From: Hydractinia symbiolongicarpus
Lineage: Eukaryota > Cnidaria > Hydrozoa > Anthoathecata > Hydractiniidae
Assembly (NCBI RefSeq): GCF_029227915.1
Contig: NC_079877.1
Location: 22,221,851 to 22,285,850, forward strand
Direction: 5' to 3'
Length of the DNA stretch: 64,000 nt
Below the pieces are notes generated by a model. That model was not told the DNA's origin, searched no databases, and saw only the letters and a program-made list of their open reading frames with translations. Position numbers and translations under genes: made by a program. Position 1 is the first letter of the stretch; each line of letters opens with the position of its first letter. This document shows positions 10,567-23,903 of this stretch, one piece after another.

Positions 10567-12948
10567 TTATACTTTTTCGATGTCCATTATTCGGAAGTGA
10601 ACTCTCTTGCTTGCCATGCTCTCCTTAAAATTTTGATACAGCTCAATAACTGGCATCATAACTGCGTAGTCGTCTGCAGCAATGGTTAATGTGCGTGTTT
10701 TCTCTTTGATCTTATCATACATATATTCTGCTCCCGACGGCTTACATCTGTTTTCTTTCAACAAATTCATAAAGTAATCCTCTGTGTTGAAAAATTTCGA
10801 CGTGATTGTGTTTAATTCATTATGAAGAATGCCCGTCTTTTTTAGAATGTTAAAACAACTTTTTCCTTCCCATTTACCATCATCAAAGTCTCTTTCCGTG
10901 AAACTGTACTTTACGTTGCTTCGACAGATTGAGCCAAAACTATTCATTGAATCATTGCATGCAGCCAGCCAAAAAAATAAATTGGCTTGCTTTCTTGTGA
11001 GATCACTATAGAATTCCAGGCTGGTTTTTGCAATTAAATTTTCCATTTCAGCATCGGGTGATTTCGTTTTACAGCACTTCTTCGTTTCATTTGCCACTTT
11101 GCGTGCAGCTAAATATATTTCTGAACACACTCTTTGATAACTCTCTTCGGTTGATTCTTCAATCACAAATATAGCGTGTGTCTCTTTTCTTTTAGCATTA
11201 TACGCCATGATGTCAAAAGGCATAGACGCGCCTTCTGTCTGATTTGCGTTTTCCTTTACAAAATAACACCATCCATCGCTTCTGCATTTACAGTTTGAGA
11301 GGGAATATAAACTTTTGTACTGCTGTTTACCGTTCACAATATATGTGAGAAGAAACTGAAGCAGCCTTAATGGACAGAATTTTAGTTTCTCTTGTTGAAT
11401 CTTTTCCACAATATAATCAGTTAAATATGGCCTTCGTACTTGGAAAGTACCATCCGAGTTTTGTATCAGACATGGATATTGAACCCTGGTTTCAATTTTA
11501 TGAATGTATCCATCTAAGTGGAAAACATCATGATGTTGGCTCAAAACATTTCTGTCATATACGTTCGTATAATCAGAAGGAGCTTTAATGGTTTTTGTTA
11601 GTATCTTTTGAAGCAATCCCATGGAATCGTCATATTGAAGAAAATTCAAAAGATCTTTCCATTCAAATGATGGACTTTGTGTCGTGCACCATGGTAAGAT
11701 TTCCGGAGAAATATTTACATACTGATTCTCCTTACCGTTGATTTTGCCAGCCATCAATGTCCGTTGTACAATATTTATAAAGTTATAGTAAACCTCTGCC
11801 ATTGGCTCTAAAGCCACTTTATACCAGTGTGGACCATAATGGTAGTACAATGATATATTACCGGATTCATCTTTTTTTAGGATTTTAGCTTTAATACAAT
11901 GGTAAAGAGGCGTTTGTTGTTGTGAATCCATGTGTTCAAATTTTATCTGAACGTCAGAAACAGGACAAGTTACGTTCCCTTGCCTTAGATTGTTGAAGAT
12001 ATCTTTGATGAAAACTCTTTCTTGAAGGTCAACAACACGAAGCTTGTCATTTGAAGGATAAATCATTTTAATACGCATCAAGTTCTGCGCCGAGTATGCA
12101 TTTGAGATGATTAAGTAGTCGTCTTGATCAAAGAAATGATTTGATGTTGTTGATTGATAAGCTTGTTGCATGTCTTTTTTTAATTCGTCATCTAGCATAT
12201 GTACTTCGTTCTCTTCTACGATTGTTTTATATAAAAGAAATTTCCACCTAGGGTCAAAATCTTGCAGTTTGTTGCATTCCATGGTTTTAAATATGGTTGA
12301 AATGAGATCAATTGTCGACATGTCTTTTTCAACTATCAACTGAACTTTTAACTTCACTTCTGATGACAAAACTTCCACAATTTGATTCTGCAGTATGGTT
12401 TTTGTAGGTGATGCTTTTGCTTTCATTCTTTTGAACAAACAGTAATTTTGAAATAACTCAGTGGAAGAGAATGATTCTTTATCCGATCTAAAATAAAATT
12501 CCCCAACATTCTTTCCATTTACGCACGCACCATTAATTTCTGCAATACTGCTTGGATCTAAAATTGCAATGGCGAACTCCCTACCAAATTCTATATCGCC
12601 ATAATAGTCCAGTAAACGTTTCCAGACAAGAATGCTGTGGTGGTGGGATAAAATTGCATACATTTGCCACTTTTTTGATGTATCGCAGTTCGTGTTTACA
12701 AAGAAAAACAAAAATGAAATCTTTGATGTGCTGCAGTTACTGGATTTAAAAATAAAGTCTGTTATAAAATAATCGACGCCATGGTAGTTTATTCTTTTTG
12801 GTGCTCGCAAGATAAGAATTTCTTGATCAATTGGCACAATGCGGTTGTATATTTCTTCAATTTTTTTATATACTTCGAAAGAATCGTATCTATTCGGAAA
12901 AATGGAAGATTTCAGCCGAGCTATTGACAGGTTATTTCTCACCTCCAT
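10567..12948 (-). CDS. Unrecognised 793-aa protein, intronless
   Basis: A single uninterrupted frame of 794 codons starting at ATG 12948, much the longest in the window, in DNA where genes otherwise have introns. I do not recognise the family with confidence. No signal peptide or membrane helix is evident. Visible features: an N-terminal half with hydrophobic segments (FLFFFVNTN, YAILSHHHSILVW), a central aromatic patch (SLYYHYGPHWYKV, near residue 365), a Cys cluster (NCKCRSDGWCYF, near residue 555) and a mixed alpha C-terminal region. The pattern 'WYKV ... YDRNVLS ... IHKIE' faintly recalls the sporadically distributed TIGR04141/DUF6119 proteins of bacteria and phages; this is a guess. An intact frame argues for a functional gene. 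Lack of introns could mean retroposition, transfer or a domesticated mobile-element gene. No terminal repeats were seen at its flanks. Confidence 0.75.
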   Translation of the reverse strand: MEVRNNLSIARLKSSIFPNRYDSFEVYKKIEEIYNRIVPIDQEILILRAPKRINYHGVDYFITDFIFKSSNCSTSKISFLFFFVNTNCDTSKKWQMYAILSHHHSILVWKRLLDYYGDIEFGREFAIAILDPSSIAEINGACVNGKNVGEFYFRSDKESFSSTELFQNYCLFKRMKAKASPTKTILQNQIVEVLSSEVKLKVQLIVEKDMSTIDLISTIFKTMECNKLQDFDPRWKFLLYKTIVEENEVHMLDDELKKDMQQAYQSTTSNHFFDQDDYLIISNAYSAQNLMRIKMIYPSNDKLRVVDLQERVFIKDIFNNLRQGNVTCPVSDVQIKFEHMDSQQQTPLYHCIKAKILKKDESGNISLYYHYGPHWYKVALEPMAEVYYNFINIVQRTLMAGKINGKENQYVNISPEILPWCTTQSPSFEWKDLLNFLQYDDSMGLLQKILTKTIKAPSDYTNVYDRNVLSQHHDVFHLDGYIHKIETRVQYPCLIQNSDGTFQVRRPYLTDYIVEKIQQEKLKFCPLRLLQFLLTYIVNGKQQYKSLYSLSNCKCRSDGWCYFVKENANQTEGASMPFDIMAYNAKRKETHAIFVIEESTEESYQRVCSEIYLAARKVANETKKCCKTKSPDAEMENLIAKTSLEFYSDLTRKQANLFFWLAACNDSMNSFGSICRSNVKYSFTERDFDDGKWEGKSCFNILKKTGILHNELNTITSKFFNTEDYFMNLLKENRCKPSGAEYMYDKIKEKTRTLTIAADDYAVMMPVIELYQNFKESMASKRVHFRIMDIEKV

Positions 12949-15900
12949 TGCTGTTTAAAGTTCTAGTTAAAACTGTCCGTTATATTTTGATATATCGAAT
13001 CTAATAACTAAAAATTAGAATATAGACTAACTTCGGTATGTATAATGTTAATAAAGAATTAGCATCTATTCATTTATCTTTTTCTAATTGATAATAATTC
13101 GATAATTAATAAATCAGTAATTGAAAAAAACTCCTATTTCATTGAATTCTGTGGCTGTGGAATTCTCATTCTGATTATGCTCATTATTTATCAGCTATTC
13201 ATTCATAAAGCCAGCATGAAAGACACTGCTGTAGTCGTCTTGGATATAAATAAAAATATAAAAATGAGAAGGAAATGTGCAAACGCACGTTTACCGGAAA
13301 AATTATAGTTTAGTTCAAATTATAGGAAGATGGATCGTTTGCAGGAATCATCCAAATACAATAACATTTTTTTCTTGAAACTATTTAGGTAAAAAGAAAG
13401 TGAAGTTAAGCCCTTGATGTGGTGCATGACGTTTGATTTGATGGACACATGACTCAATTTTTCCGAGATTGTATAAGAGTTGCATATGAGATATGGGACT
13501 CTTACGTCAGAAGCATGTAGGTTACAACTCGATTTTTAGTCAAATATGCGTTCATAAGTTACTTTAGCAGAATTTCAAATAAATGTTAATTTTGTTATGT
13601 CACGTATAGTCAAGGAAATTGATAATTTACCTAGTTTGAAATAAGTACAAAGCTACTGCACTTTCGTAAAAACGAGAGAAACTTTGTCGAATTTTATGAC
13701 TTTTTCGCAAACTCTGTTTCTTGATACTCTCAAAAAACATCATTTCAACGGTATATTAAATCCTTTATTATAAACAATATAGGGGCAAGTACACAAAAAT
13801 AAGTTGTTTCACTGCTTATTTATAACATAGGGTAAAATATTAATCTATAATACAACATGCATGGAAATAAGCATTACCAGTCGAATCGTGTTAAATTTAC
13901 TTTCCGCGATCTCATTAAAGAAAGTACGAAGTGTTAGACCCGAGTCTGAAATTTGTCATAAAATAAGAACAATGCTGAATGTGAATTCTTATTTAGCTCT
14001 CTTTCAAGACACACGCTTTCTTTATAAGAACAATTTTATACCACGACCCGCAGGTTTTTGCCCCATATCAGAACAAAATAAAATTAATTCTGAAGACGTG
14101 TTCCTACTATAAGGAATAAAATAGGAATAAATAATTTTTGTAAAAAGTATATTATTTCTTGACCCAATGATGGGAAAAGGATCTCCCGAAACTTCACCTA
14201 CTAAACTATCATGCTCAAGAAACGATAAACTTTCCACAATAACATGAATATTAAATAGACAAGCCGAAATAATAACTTCAATAAGAGCAAATGAATTTGA
14301 AATTCTCGGAAATTAAAAACAAGCAGCTTCAGGAAAAATTATACTGATTCTTATATCATCATCAAAATATCATCAATAGTTTCAACCAGGCTGTTAAAAA
14401 GTTCATCGAAGATATTTTTGCTTTCGTATTTTAAGAATCTTCTCAGCTACTCCTTAAATAGTCTTTCACATCAAAATATTCGAGATTAAAGAACTTGTTG
14501 TAACACCGCGACTTGTAGGTCATTGTCCATCCAGGATAAGGGTTAGAACCCTATTGAGGGTAGGGAAATAACCGACAAGTAGTTTTTAACCCCAGTGATT
14601 TCTATCATCAGAAAATTTATATCTACTAGCTTTGCCACCATTCTCAAATAGAAAACCGTTATGAATTACTGTTTTTGGATTTCTAATATTAAGGTTATCT
14701 CGTCGATAAATTAAGGTGCAATTCGTTAAGGTAATTTCCTTCCTAATACAGTATACTCGCGTTAAGTGAGACCCTGTTTTATGAGACTTTTGAAAACTGC
14801 GATTGAATTTCTCGGACTCTTTATCTTCCTCACTTCATTAAGACTGCAATGCTATGAGGTCCGAGGCACAAAATCTTTTTACTTGCTATTTAGATTTAAG
14901 ATTATCGTTGAAAATGTTATGAAAATCTCTCATTATATTTATCCGTACAAGCTCTGGGATCAATGTTTGGCTATATATTTCCTGAGCTAAATGCAATTCA
15001 CTTTTTTGCTTGACTTTTTTTTCGGATTTTACCCGAATACTTGGAAAAATAGGATTTTCCGGCACTTTTTGGAATTTTTTCATGCGAATTATGTAAAAAA
15101 CCAGAATATATGTTACATAACTTTTTTTTAACTGTCACAAACTTTAAACAGAATGTAAAAATTCGCTGTAGAATTAAAGTAATTTAAATTTTAGGCAGAT
15201 AGTGGTATTTTGGACAAGTTCCAAGTCTCCAATGACGTCAGAAAAAGGTGACATAAGCAAAATATTTTAGCTGCTAACATGTTCCTTTCATGGCATACCA
15301 TAAGTGTGCAAAGTTTGTTGTAATTTGGACAAGCCTATCAAAAGTTATGCATGAGGCGGAATCACCGGAGTGAGGGAAGGGGGGCTCCCCTCACTCCGGT
15401 CATAATATGTTCGAAAAAAACCCGGACCGAACAGGGTTGGATCCGAGAGTACAATAAACTTTACTGTATCTCAAGCCAAAGCCTTGGTCCATTGCAACTA
15501 TTTCCCTATTCAATTTACGTAGCAAACAGAACAAAAATGTTCAGTATTCAAATGTAATCAAAGGGTTTGAAAATTTGCCTGCAAATAAAATATACAAAAG
15601 AGTTAAAACGTTGGACAAATTGAGAAGGGAATGACCAACAAGGAGACATCATAAAAATTTGGTGTTCCAAAAAACACAATATCCATGTGGATGAAAAACG
15701 AAAATAAACTGTTTGAAGGTTTGGAAAGATATTGTTAGTATAAACAAGCGAACACAATATGTTTTCAAATAGTTGAAAAACTTTCCGATTAATGGCCCAA
15801 TGCTTTAAGAAAAGACGCTTAAATTTGCAAAACGTTTATGGGGGAAGATAAGAAAAGTCAAGAAATGACAGCAGCAAGTGGAACGGTGGAACAGAAGGAA

Positions 15901-16892
15901 AACCGCCCATGTTTGTAATCATGAAACCGCTTTTGTTTCAGTCAAGAGTTGGGTGAATAGTGAGATCTTTCAAAAGTAGTTCCGTAAACTCGACTGAGCG
16001 TTTCGTACACATGATCGAAAAATTGCTCTTACCATTGACAATTGTCCAGCCCGTCCATCAATCTCAAACTTGAACTCGTAAATTGAACTCGTAAATCTGT
16101 TATTCCACACTGTTACTCGGATTATTTAGATTAAATTGATCAATAATAATGGAGAATCTCCTTAAGGATAATTATGACTATTGTCCTGCTGTCAATACTA
16201 GCTATATTTTAAGGATTATATATGTTAAGGACCAAATACCTAAAAAGTAAAGGTCATGAAATAGGGTAGGGTTGTATTCAATGTAGCAAATATAGCAACT
16301 TGTCAATACACTAGTTAATCACAATTCGGTATAAAAAGGTTGAGGTATGCTGTTTTGTGTACTAAATTATTAACTAATTTCCTCAACTATTATAACACAA
16401 CTTACTTACGCCACTTCTTTATAAAGAAAATTTTGTGGTAACTGATGATTTGACAAAGAAGTTGTGTCTCATCTAGAAACGTTTTCTATCCTTCCAGGAT
16501 TAATAAATACAAAAACGTCATCAAGTATCATAGTCATAAACATGAGCTAAAAATTAACAAGCATCTTCGGCGGATGAAATGAAAATTATGATAATATAAC
16601 ACAAAAACATGGGAATTATTATTATTAAAAACGCAGAAAATGCAAGTGAAAAACATTTTAAAAGTTGTATATGATGGACAGTCTAAATTTTACCAATCAG
16701 TAAGCTTCACTCACAAAAAGAAGAAGCAAGCTTTGTCAATGTTTGAAAAAGACTTATTTTTGATCTATGGTAAATATTGTAACGTTTAAAAATATAATGT
16801 TGGCAAATTTTAACACTCTTCTCAATTTGCCTATATTAGAATTTAACGATTGAAAAACCTACGAGTGGTAAAATTGCAAATGAATAGATCAG
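12949..16892. other. Region without a supported gene; one dispersed repeat
   Basis: AT-rich sequence with only short random-looking ORFs. The only structure I can support is repeat copy B at 14985-15440 with its GC-rich palindrome. Confidence 0.4.
14985..15440 (+). repeat. Dispersed repeat family, copy B, with GC-rich palindrome
   Basis: Shares TTCGGATTTTACCCG, a TGACGTCA-centred block, and CATAATATGTTC followed by CCCGGACCGAA with copy C (51430-51840). It contains a perfect 13-bp inverted repeat (ACCGGAGTGAGGG at 15364-15376 against 15388-15400) with an 11-base loop. It is non-coding as far as can be seen. Confidence 0.55.
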
Positions 16893-19211
16893 TTAAGCAA
16901 TATCATTTTTATAATGTGGCTTTCCAGGCCATTCTGTAAAGTCATCAGACAGAACGTAACCTTTTGATTTGTGGTTACTACGACTGGTGACTAGAGACAA
17001 GTTAACAAATTTCCCATGGTCATCTGTTACTCGTCTTTTATGATGATGTAAAAATAATTCACCGACATTATATTCCATCACAATGCTATCCTTCCCAACT
17101 GGGTAGCTGGCTTTGTTTTCTTTAGTTGACAGATAATATGTTTGCCTTGCGTGGTAATCATACCAGCCATAAAAGAGTCTAGAATCTAACGAAACCACAG
17201 TATCTTTCGCGTCATAAGGATACATGGCGGTTTTTAATTCCCATACCAGTCGCCCAACATTAGAACTGAACGTAACAATCGAGTGATCAGCGTGAGCCAA
17301 CATGTATAAATCAAATAAGATGTTTTCCATTGTATTTTTGCTTTTATCGTCTCGTTTGACCAAAATACTGCTCAGTTTATTAGCAGGCGATTGACGAACA
17401 CGAAACTTCCCTGTGACCATCTTTTTTATTTTCATGATGGCAGATTTTTCTCCACTAGCAACATACAAATCCGCGTATGTATGGTTGGATTTTGCTAATG
17501 CAGCTTTAACGAAGGTAGACTCATCTATAAAATGCGATTCTGAACCTAAAAGAAACACAAATTTTGGATTACAAATAGCAGTAAAATAAATTGTTTGTTA
17601 AAATCACATCTGAAATTATGGGTTATGTGACGGATGTAAAGTACTGATACAGAGAGAGGAAAACAGCTCAATTAGATAATCGCCTAATATATTATTCCCA
17701 TCCTTATGCTAAACGATGAGAGAATTTTATTCACACTTTTATAGCCTTTGGTATGACTGGAATGATAGAATTTTCCTTTATCGCGCTCTTTCTGTCTTTT
17801 ATATTCAAGTTCAACTTTGTAGCCTAGTGAACTTCTGGCTATAATTAATAGTCAAGGTTTGTACAAAAAAATATATGTATATAAAAATGGGGCTTTAAAT
17901 GCTAACGTCACTTTGGAAGCAAAATTTAGCTTGAGAGATATCTTCAACAATAAATCTGGTGCAACCAAGCCATAAAATACGAAGATCTAGAAGCCTCGTG
18001 CTGTTTCATTGAGAGAAAAAACATCTTGCAATTTTTTTTATTTAAGGCTTTCCACCTCCTTATTTGTTAACATAAAGTTAGTTTACGTTAAACCTTATAC
18101 CGTTATTGCATGTTTCTTTTTTTAGTATTTTGCTGTCCTATTTATGGTATATGTTTAGGAATTTGGGAATTATCTTCTAGTTTTGCGTGTCCACTTGCAT
18201 GAAATGGTTATTGTGCAAAGTTATTTTCTGAATTGTCTTGTTTTACTTTTCGGAATAACGTAAGAGTATCCGGAGGTTACTGAAAGTACACACGACAAGA
18301 AAAACGCCCTTTGGAAAGTTCTCACCTATTTTATCACCTCTCCTCACATGCATGCTGATTACCGGTTTTTGAAATTGAATCACATCTAAAGACTGAGCCA
18401 ATTTCTCTTTGAATGCATGGTTTGGTCTCAATATCATATAACCCAGCAATTGAGATGTAAACCAATGCCACGGTTCCTTTACGCCAAGATCGTACAGCTC
18501 CTTTTCCATATTTTTGGGAAGTGTGCCAGGTATGTACTTCGGCGCAGGAAAGTTTGCCTCGTGCGTAAACTCTAAAACCTTGTAAGAATTATCGATTTCA
18601 AAATTGTCTTTGTTTAAGTAGCATTTAGGATCTTTGAAATTACATTTGCTTTTTATTTCTGGAATTTTGTTTTTCAAATAAGCACATTTACCAGATTCCA
18701 TTTTTGTAAATGCAGCTAGCCCGTTAAAAGAAGAGTAATCGTGTTCGATAAAAAAGGCACGTCCTAAAGCAAATGCAATATGCAAGCAAATCACATGTCG
18801 ATGTATTGTAGATCCAAAACCACTCATTACAGAGTTATGACATTGGACGATCTTTTTTTCCTCACAATCGCCTTTATTTTGAAGTTTATCTAAAGTTTCG
18901 TATATAAAATCGTGAATGTCTTTTAGCCTTCGTGTCTTTGCATCCATGTGATCTGGAATTTTAAGCATATTCTCCAAATATTCACGACCAACTTTCCCTT
19001 CTTCGACTTTTTCTACTTTCAATACTTCTTTTCGTGACATTCGATCTTCCAATGCGATGATTTCGTTTTTTAAATCAGCATTCCAATTATCATACGCTGG
19101 TTGGTTGATGGTCATTATCATTAGAAAATACAGCAATTCTATCAAACAAAACACTGATATCAGGTTTAAAAATAACCTGGCTAATTTTCCAGAGCGCATT
19201 GAAGCCAACAT
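16893..19211 (-). CDS. FUT8-like alpha-1,6-fucosyltransferase (two exons)
   Basis: Predicted Golgi type II enzyme transferring fucose from GDP-fucose to the core GlcNAc of N-glycans. Exon 1 is 19211-18326 and exon 2 is 17545-16893, joined in phase 1 at donor GTGAGA and acceptor TTTTAG; the product is 512 aa (vertebrate FUT8 is about 575). A short cytosolic N-terminus precedes a signal anchor (about residues 13-34), then a stem with charged helices. The donor-binding motif HVRRGDKI (288-295) ends exon 1. Exon 2 carries FDLYMLAHADHSIVTFSSNVGRLVWEL, split here as FDLYMLAHAD and TFSSNVGRL, matching FUT8, followed by a C-terminal SH3-like part ending near YVLSDDFTEWPGKP. Odd: the Asp-Asp pair of vertebrate FUT8 (in LATDDPS) reads Gly-Glu here (VASGEKS), so activity or specificity may differ. 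Start chosen as the first Met before the anchor. A divergent FUT8 paralogue is the likeliest reading. Confidence 0.85.
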
Positions 19212-22200
19212 CTTTCCTCCTGTTTTAAAGATTTATATATCTAAAAAAATAAAGTTGTTTTTGAATATAAATTCAACCGTTAGAAACCCTTGACAGCTAA
19301 AATTCTATGACAGTCTTAGTTCTTGATCTTTATTATAATACTCGTTGTCTGTATGTCTGTGACCCAAAATGGTAGCTTAAAACCAGAGGGTTTATTAAGT
19401 CGGAAACTCTATTCTTGTCATACACAATTTAAAATAGTTACCCCTGAAATATTATTCGCCCATTCCGTTGATGATAACAGCACAAAGTTCTAGCCGATTT
19501 TGAGATGCATAAGAGAAGGTGTTTGTAGCGGTAGCCATTTTGAAGCTTTTTTGGACCTATTTCCCTTCTAAAGTGTTTTGTAGTGTTGGTATATATTTAA
19601 TCTATATTATAATGTCCGCATACGTCGGTCCGTCCATCTGTCTGTCTGTCACGCAAAATGATAGCTTAGCTGCGACGGGCGAACCCGTGGATTTTTCCAC
19701 GGGCTAACGACTAGTTCGTATATATTTTTACATGTTAGGATTAATATTATAACACGTTTTTTATCCGTGTATAAATCTTTAACTAATTAATTTTAAGATT
19801 TTCCCTACAAACGTTGATTTTCGGAAGCATCCTAAAAAGCCAGCTAACTAGCTAGTCTACATTATTATTCAGTTTGTTAACAAAAATTATCCTAGTCAGA
19901 AATATTTCTATTTCTGTTATCCTCACCAATTCTGTTTTCTACAAGCTGCAACTGTGGGTTGTTATAGCTACCCTAGGCTAAAAGTAGCCAAATACAGTTG
20001 ACTGTAACAAATTTTTAATGTGATTTTAGCTACCTTTATTTTTCATTTTATATTCTGTTTGAAGGTAAAAATACCTAGCTAGCTAACAAGCCACATAATT
20101 CTTGCTTGTTTTTGTGATTCTTATGCTTTTCACTCCGAGATGTGCCTTCGTAGGCTTTTAAGTGTATTATGAACTTGGTATAGCAATTTAGAATATGTAA
20201 AGCTTGACAGCCTGTATATTTATTCCAAACAAAGACACTTGTGGAATAACGAATATTGTGAAATAACCAATTAGTCCCGGTGTCAAATTCAATTTTGTCC
20301 TATAGCTTCTCAAAATTTAAAATAACGAGTTAAAACTTGGTATAGTTTTAGATCGATTCTATTAAATTGAGCTAAAACTTAATTAACCTATCATCATAGT
20401 TACTCAGTTTTTGAATTTAGGCATTTTTGGGGACACCGATAAGTAATTTTTAACGGTATATCAATTTTGACAGATTTCTGAAAAATGATTTTTAATTCTA
20501 AAAATACCGAATGAAATTCAGTTGTCTGCGTTATAAAGATCTCCTCACTCCCTCTAAAATACGATTCTGGAGATAAATTTTTCTTTTGTGCTGAATGTTA
20601 TTCTAATCTATTTATATCTTTGCAATCACATTGAGAATATTGAAATAATTTGCTTCTGGTAATAGAACAACATAGCAGGTATCGTGTTTACAAGTTATTG
20701 ACATTATTTCACAAGCTAGTGCCCAGGACTAAATTGATAAATGCTGTTAAAAAACAGTAAAAAATGTCACAATTTAGTTTGAATGATATTCATTCTTTCT
20801 TTTCTTTTTTATATTCGCTACTTTCACACAACAGGTGCCCACAAAAAATGTAAAAAAAATTAAAAATACAATTAATAAGACACATAAAACTTTGTCCTCC
20901 CCATTACTGCCGCTTATTTTATTATGCACATTATGATTGGTAAGATGAGAATGGATAATAAAATTATAAAAACATGAGAAAGAATCTTCCGTACATCGTT
21001 TTTACAGACGATCTGTAATAATTCATTATTTTGTTTATTTTTATGCATTTTAACTAAGTCGCATATCCTTGACAACGTTATTTTTTAATATATTTTTTAC
21101 ATAAGAACATAAAGCTTCATAGAAACAAAGTTTAGTGCTAAAATTTAGTGCTGAAATGCTCCTTTAAACTTTCAAAATGGCGAAATGCTGATAGCTACAC
21201 GATAGACTTGAAAGCTACTTATAATTTATGACAACCCATTTTGAAGTAATTAGGGAACTCACTCAAAATTCGGGTGCACATCATTCCAACTGGATCCAGG
21301 ATTTCCCTGCTGGGCACGTTTTTACTTTTGGTTAATTACAAAACACTAAAATTAAATGCGATTGGCTTAATTTAGTCTCATTCTTTAATTCATGCTTGTG
21401 AAGAAAAAGGAATAATGTTTGAATGTAGCAACAAAACATTTAGCTAGGAGAAAAAAGCATTTAGATAACAGATGTAAATAGCAAAGGGTTTCCTCGTCGG
21501 TAAGAAATTAATTATATAAATTCAAAGTTATAAAGAGCCATTACAGCAACGTATACATTTTTTATGTAAACTAAAGAGAATTTGTTGCAACATAAAAAAA
21601 ATATGTAAAATAAAATGTTATTTCTTACGACGCGAATACGAAGTTAAAGTTTTCACAATGTGTAAGGTAGCAGACAAATGTGAGCTATCGATAAAAATTA
21701 CGCTACGACGAATTCCCGTTGTTATCTTATACTCGCACATGTACTCACAAACCATTCACTTACTGTACTCGCATGCGCAAGAGGCTATACTCGAGGGTAT
21801 GGAGTAGTATACTCGCCGATTACTCGTACTTGTCTTGCACTTTACTCGGCATTTAATGAACCCGAACTTGCATACTCGTGTATAGTTACTGGGGATCGAG
21901 ACTGAAGCTCTCCTAGAATTTCGAAACGTAAGAATCTAACAGCTATCCACTATTTTCCATTTCAAAAAGCGTAAACAGAATTAAAAAAAACACGTGCTTT
22001 TGCTAAGATTAGGAAATCATTAAAGTTCAATTAAATAATGCTCAGATACCTGGATTTACAAGAATGGCACGGTATTGCTATGGCGTCCAAAACACTGAAG
22101 CAACATTTAAAACCAGTACGTTAGCATGGGAAGCAACCTAGCTCCCACGACTTATTTTCTCTTTTTCAAATTAAGGTGGCGAGATATACATGGAGGAAGT

Positions 22201-23903
22201 GGCGTCACGTGGTTCTCCATCACTTGGTTTTCTGTGAGAATTAAATCAATTGTCTCAACGAAACAAAGTCTCCTACCTTGCTGGTGAAAGTTGAACAAAT
22301 TTTGGCTCAGTGACTAATATATTTTTTACTGTCCAAAATTTTTTTTTGGACTTTTCGCCAATTTTTGCTATTTCTTTTTTAGTAAATTAAGAATGACAAT
22401 GCGTCAAAAATAGAAAACTTGCATGCTTTCAGTTTCAGTGTTGAGCTGTTATAAAAAGAGTTTTTCACTTAACAAATTTACACAAGGAGAACAAAAATGT
22501 ATCAGCCATTTTTATTTTAAAAATTTTGTTTGCTTTGAAGCAAAAAAACCCGTTTTCCTTCATTTTTTTCAAAAAATTAATCTGGAAAAGGTGATTATGT
22601 TAATAAAATTTAGCTGGGAATTAGATGAAGGCCTTAGTAATTATTTACAAGAGCTTGTTTGGCCGGAAAAATTTCAGTGTTAGAATTTGAAGGAAAAAAT
22701 CTGAAAGTTACCGTATAACATAGATTATACGAATACGAATTAATATCTTGTTTCCTTTCTCACCACTCGTTTGTTTAATACCTTGCATTGTCACTCTCTT
22801 TACAAGTGCGATCATGAGTCATATTTAATATGTTATAATTACAAGCTAATTATACAATACACAGCACTAATCAAGCAAACAATAAATTTTGTGTACCGGG
22901 ATTCTTTGTTCTTGATGTCAGTAAAACACAAAATAAAAATAATTCAGAAAAAGTTAAGAAATTTTTAATAAAAAAAGTTTACATCTTTCAATATCCTGCT
23001 TACGGTATTTACAGCCTAATTAAAAGATATCCCTAGTTATCCGAAAGCTAAAAATTTTTGATTTCACATGCATAAAATGAATTAATTAGGCAAAGTATCT
23101 GTGTTGTTTAAATTAGTATATAAAAAAAAAGAAAATATATTGCATCATATTGTTTCATTAAATTTTGATTCCTTATAAATTTAAACAAGAAAAAACATTC
23201 ACTTGTTTACTTAACTCCTTTTTATGCTAACTCACAGCAAGATTACATTTCCATGATAGTATAGTAAATGAAAAAAAAACAAACACAAACAAATGCTACG
23301 TATTCCTCGAAACTACGCAAATAAAATATTTACTTACATTTTATGTGCATTAAAAAACCATAACAAACTATGTGTTATTTCAAATCATAATTTAGAAACT
23401 ATAGGACACGTAACAAAAAAAAGCTTTATAAAAAATGTTGCACACAATGGCACAATAACTTAATTGTACCCTATAGTAGTTATTGCATTATGTCAAATAA
23501 AAAGAAATCTTTATCTCTGTATTGATAATACCCGTGTTTTGTCAGCCTTTGAGCAAAATGGTGCCGGAGTAGCGATAACTTTGTTAAAGCGAATCTAAAC
23601 TTTTTTATTTTCCGTTAGACAGACTTGGCAAACAAGTTGTTTTGAGAGGGGGGTCGTCTTAGCTTTTTACTTAAAAGTAGGGTAATGTAGCGTAGTCGTA
23701 TTACGTATTATGATTTTAAAACTAAGATTTTTATATCATATTAGAACCTAATATTTTTGAGACCAAAAGTAACAAGTTAAGATCAACTTGCACTTTTCCA
23801 TATTTTGCTGATTCCGTTTTCCAACCCCCGTGTCTTTTAAATAACCTGTTTGCGACTCTGCCATGTGCCGCCGCGGTTGTATCGCCGGATCTTAGGCTAT
23901 GTA
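19212..23903. other. Region without a supported gene
   Basis: Contains Helitron-derived pieces near 19330-19714 and a stretch (21715-21890) rich in TACTCG words. Otherwise AT-rich sequence with short ORFs that look random, such as 22423-22683. Confidence 0.4.
19601..19714 (+). mobile_element. Miniature Helitron (114 bp)
   Basis: Begins TCTATATTATAATGTC after A and ends CTAACGACTAG before T. Just inside the 3' end lies a perfect hairpin (CCCGTGGA at 19684-19691, TCCACGGG at 19696-19703). It has the terminal signature of the elements in 2366-4171 but almost no interior. A related 5' end (TATTATAATACTCG followed by TCTGT repeats) lies near 19330. Confidence 0.75.
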
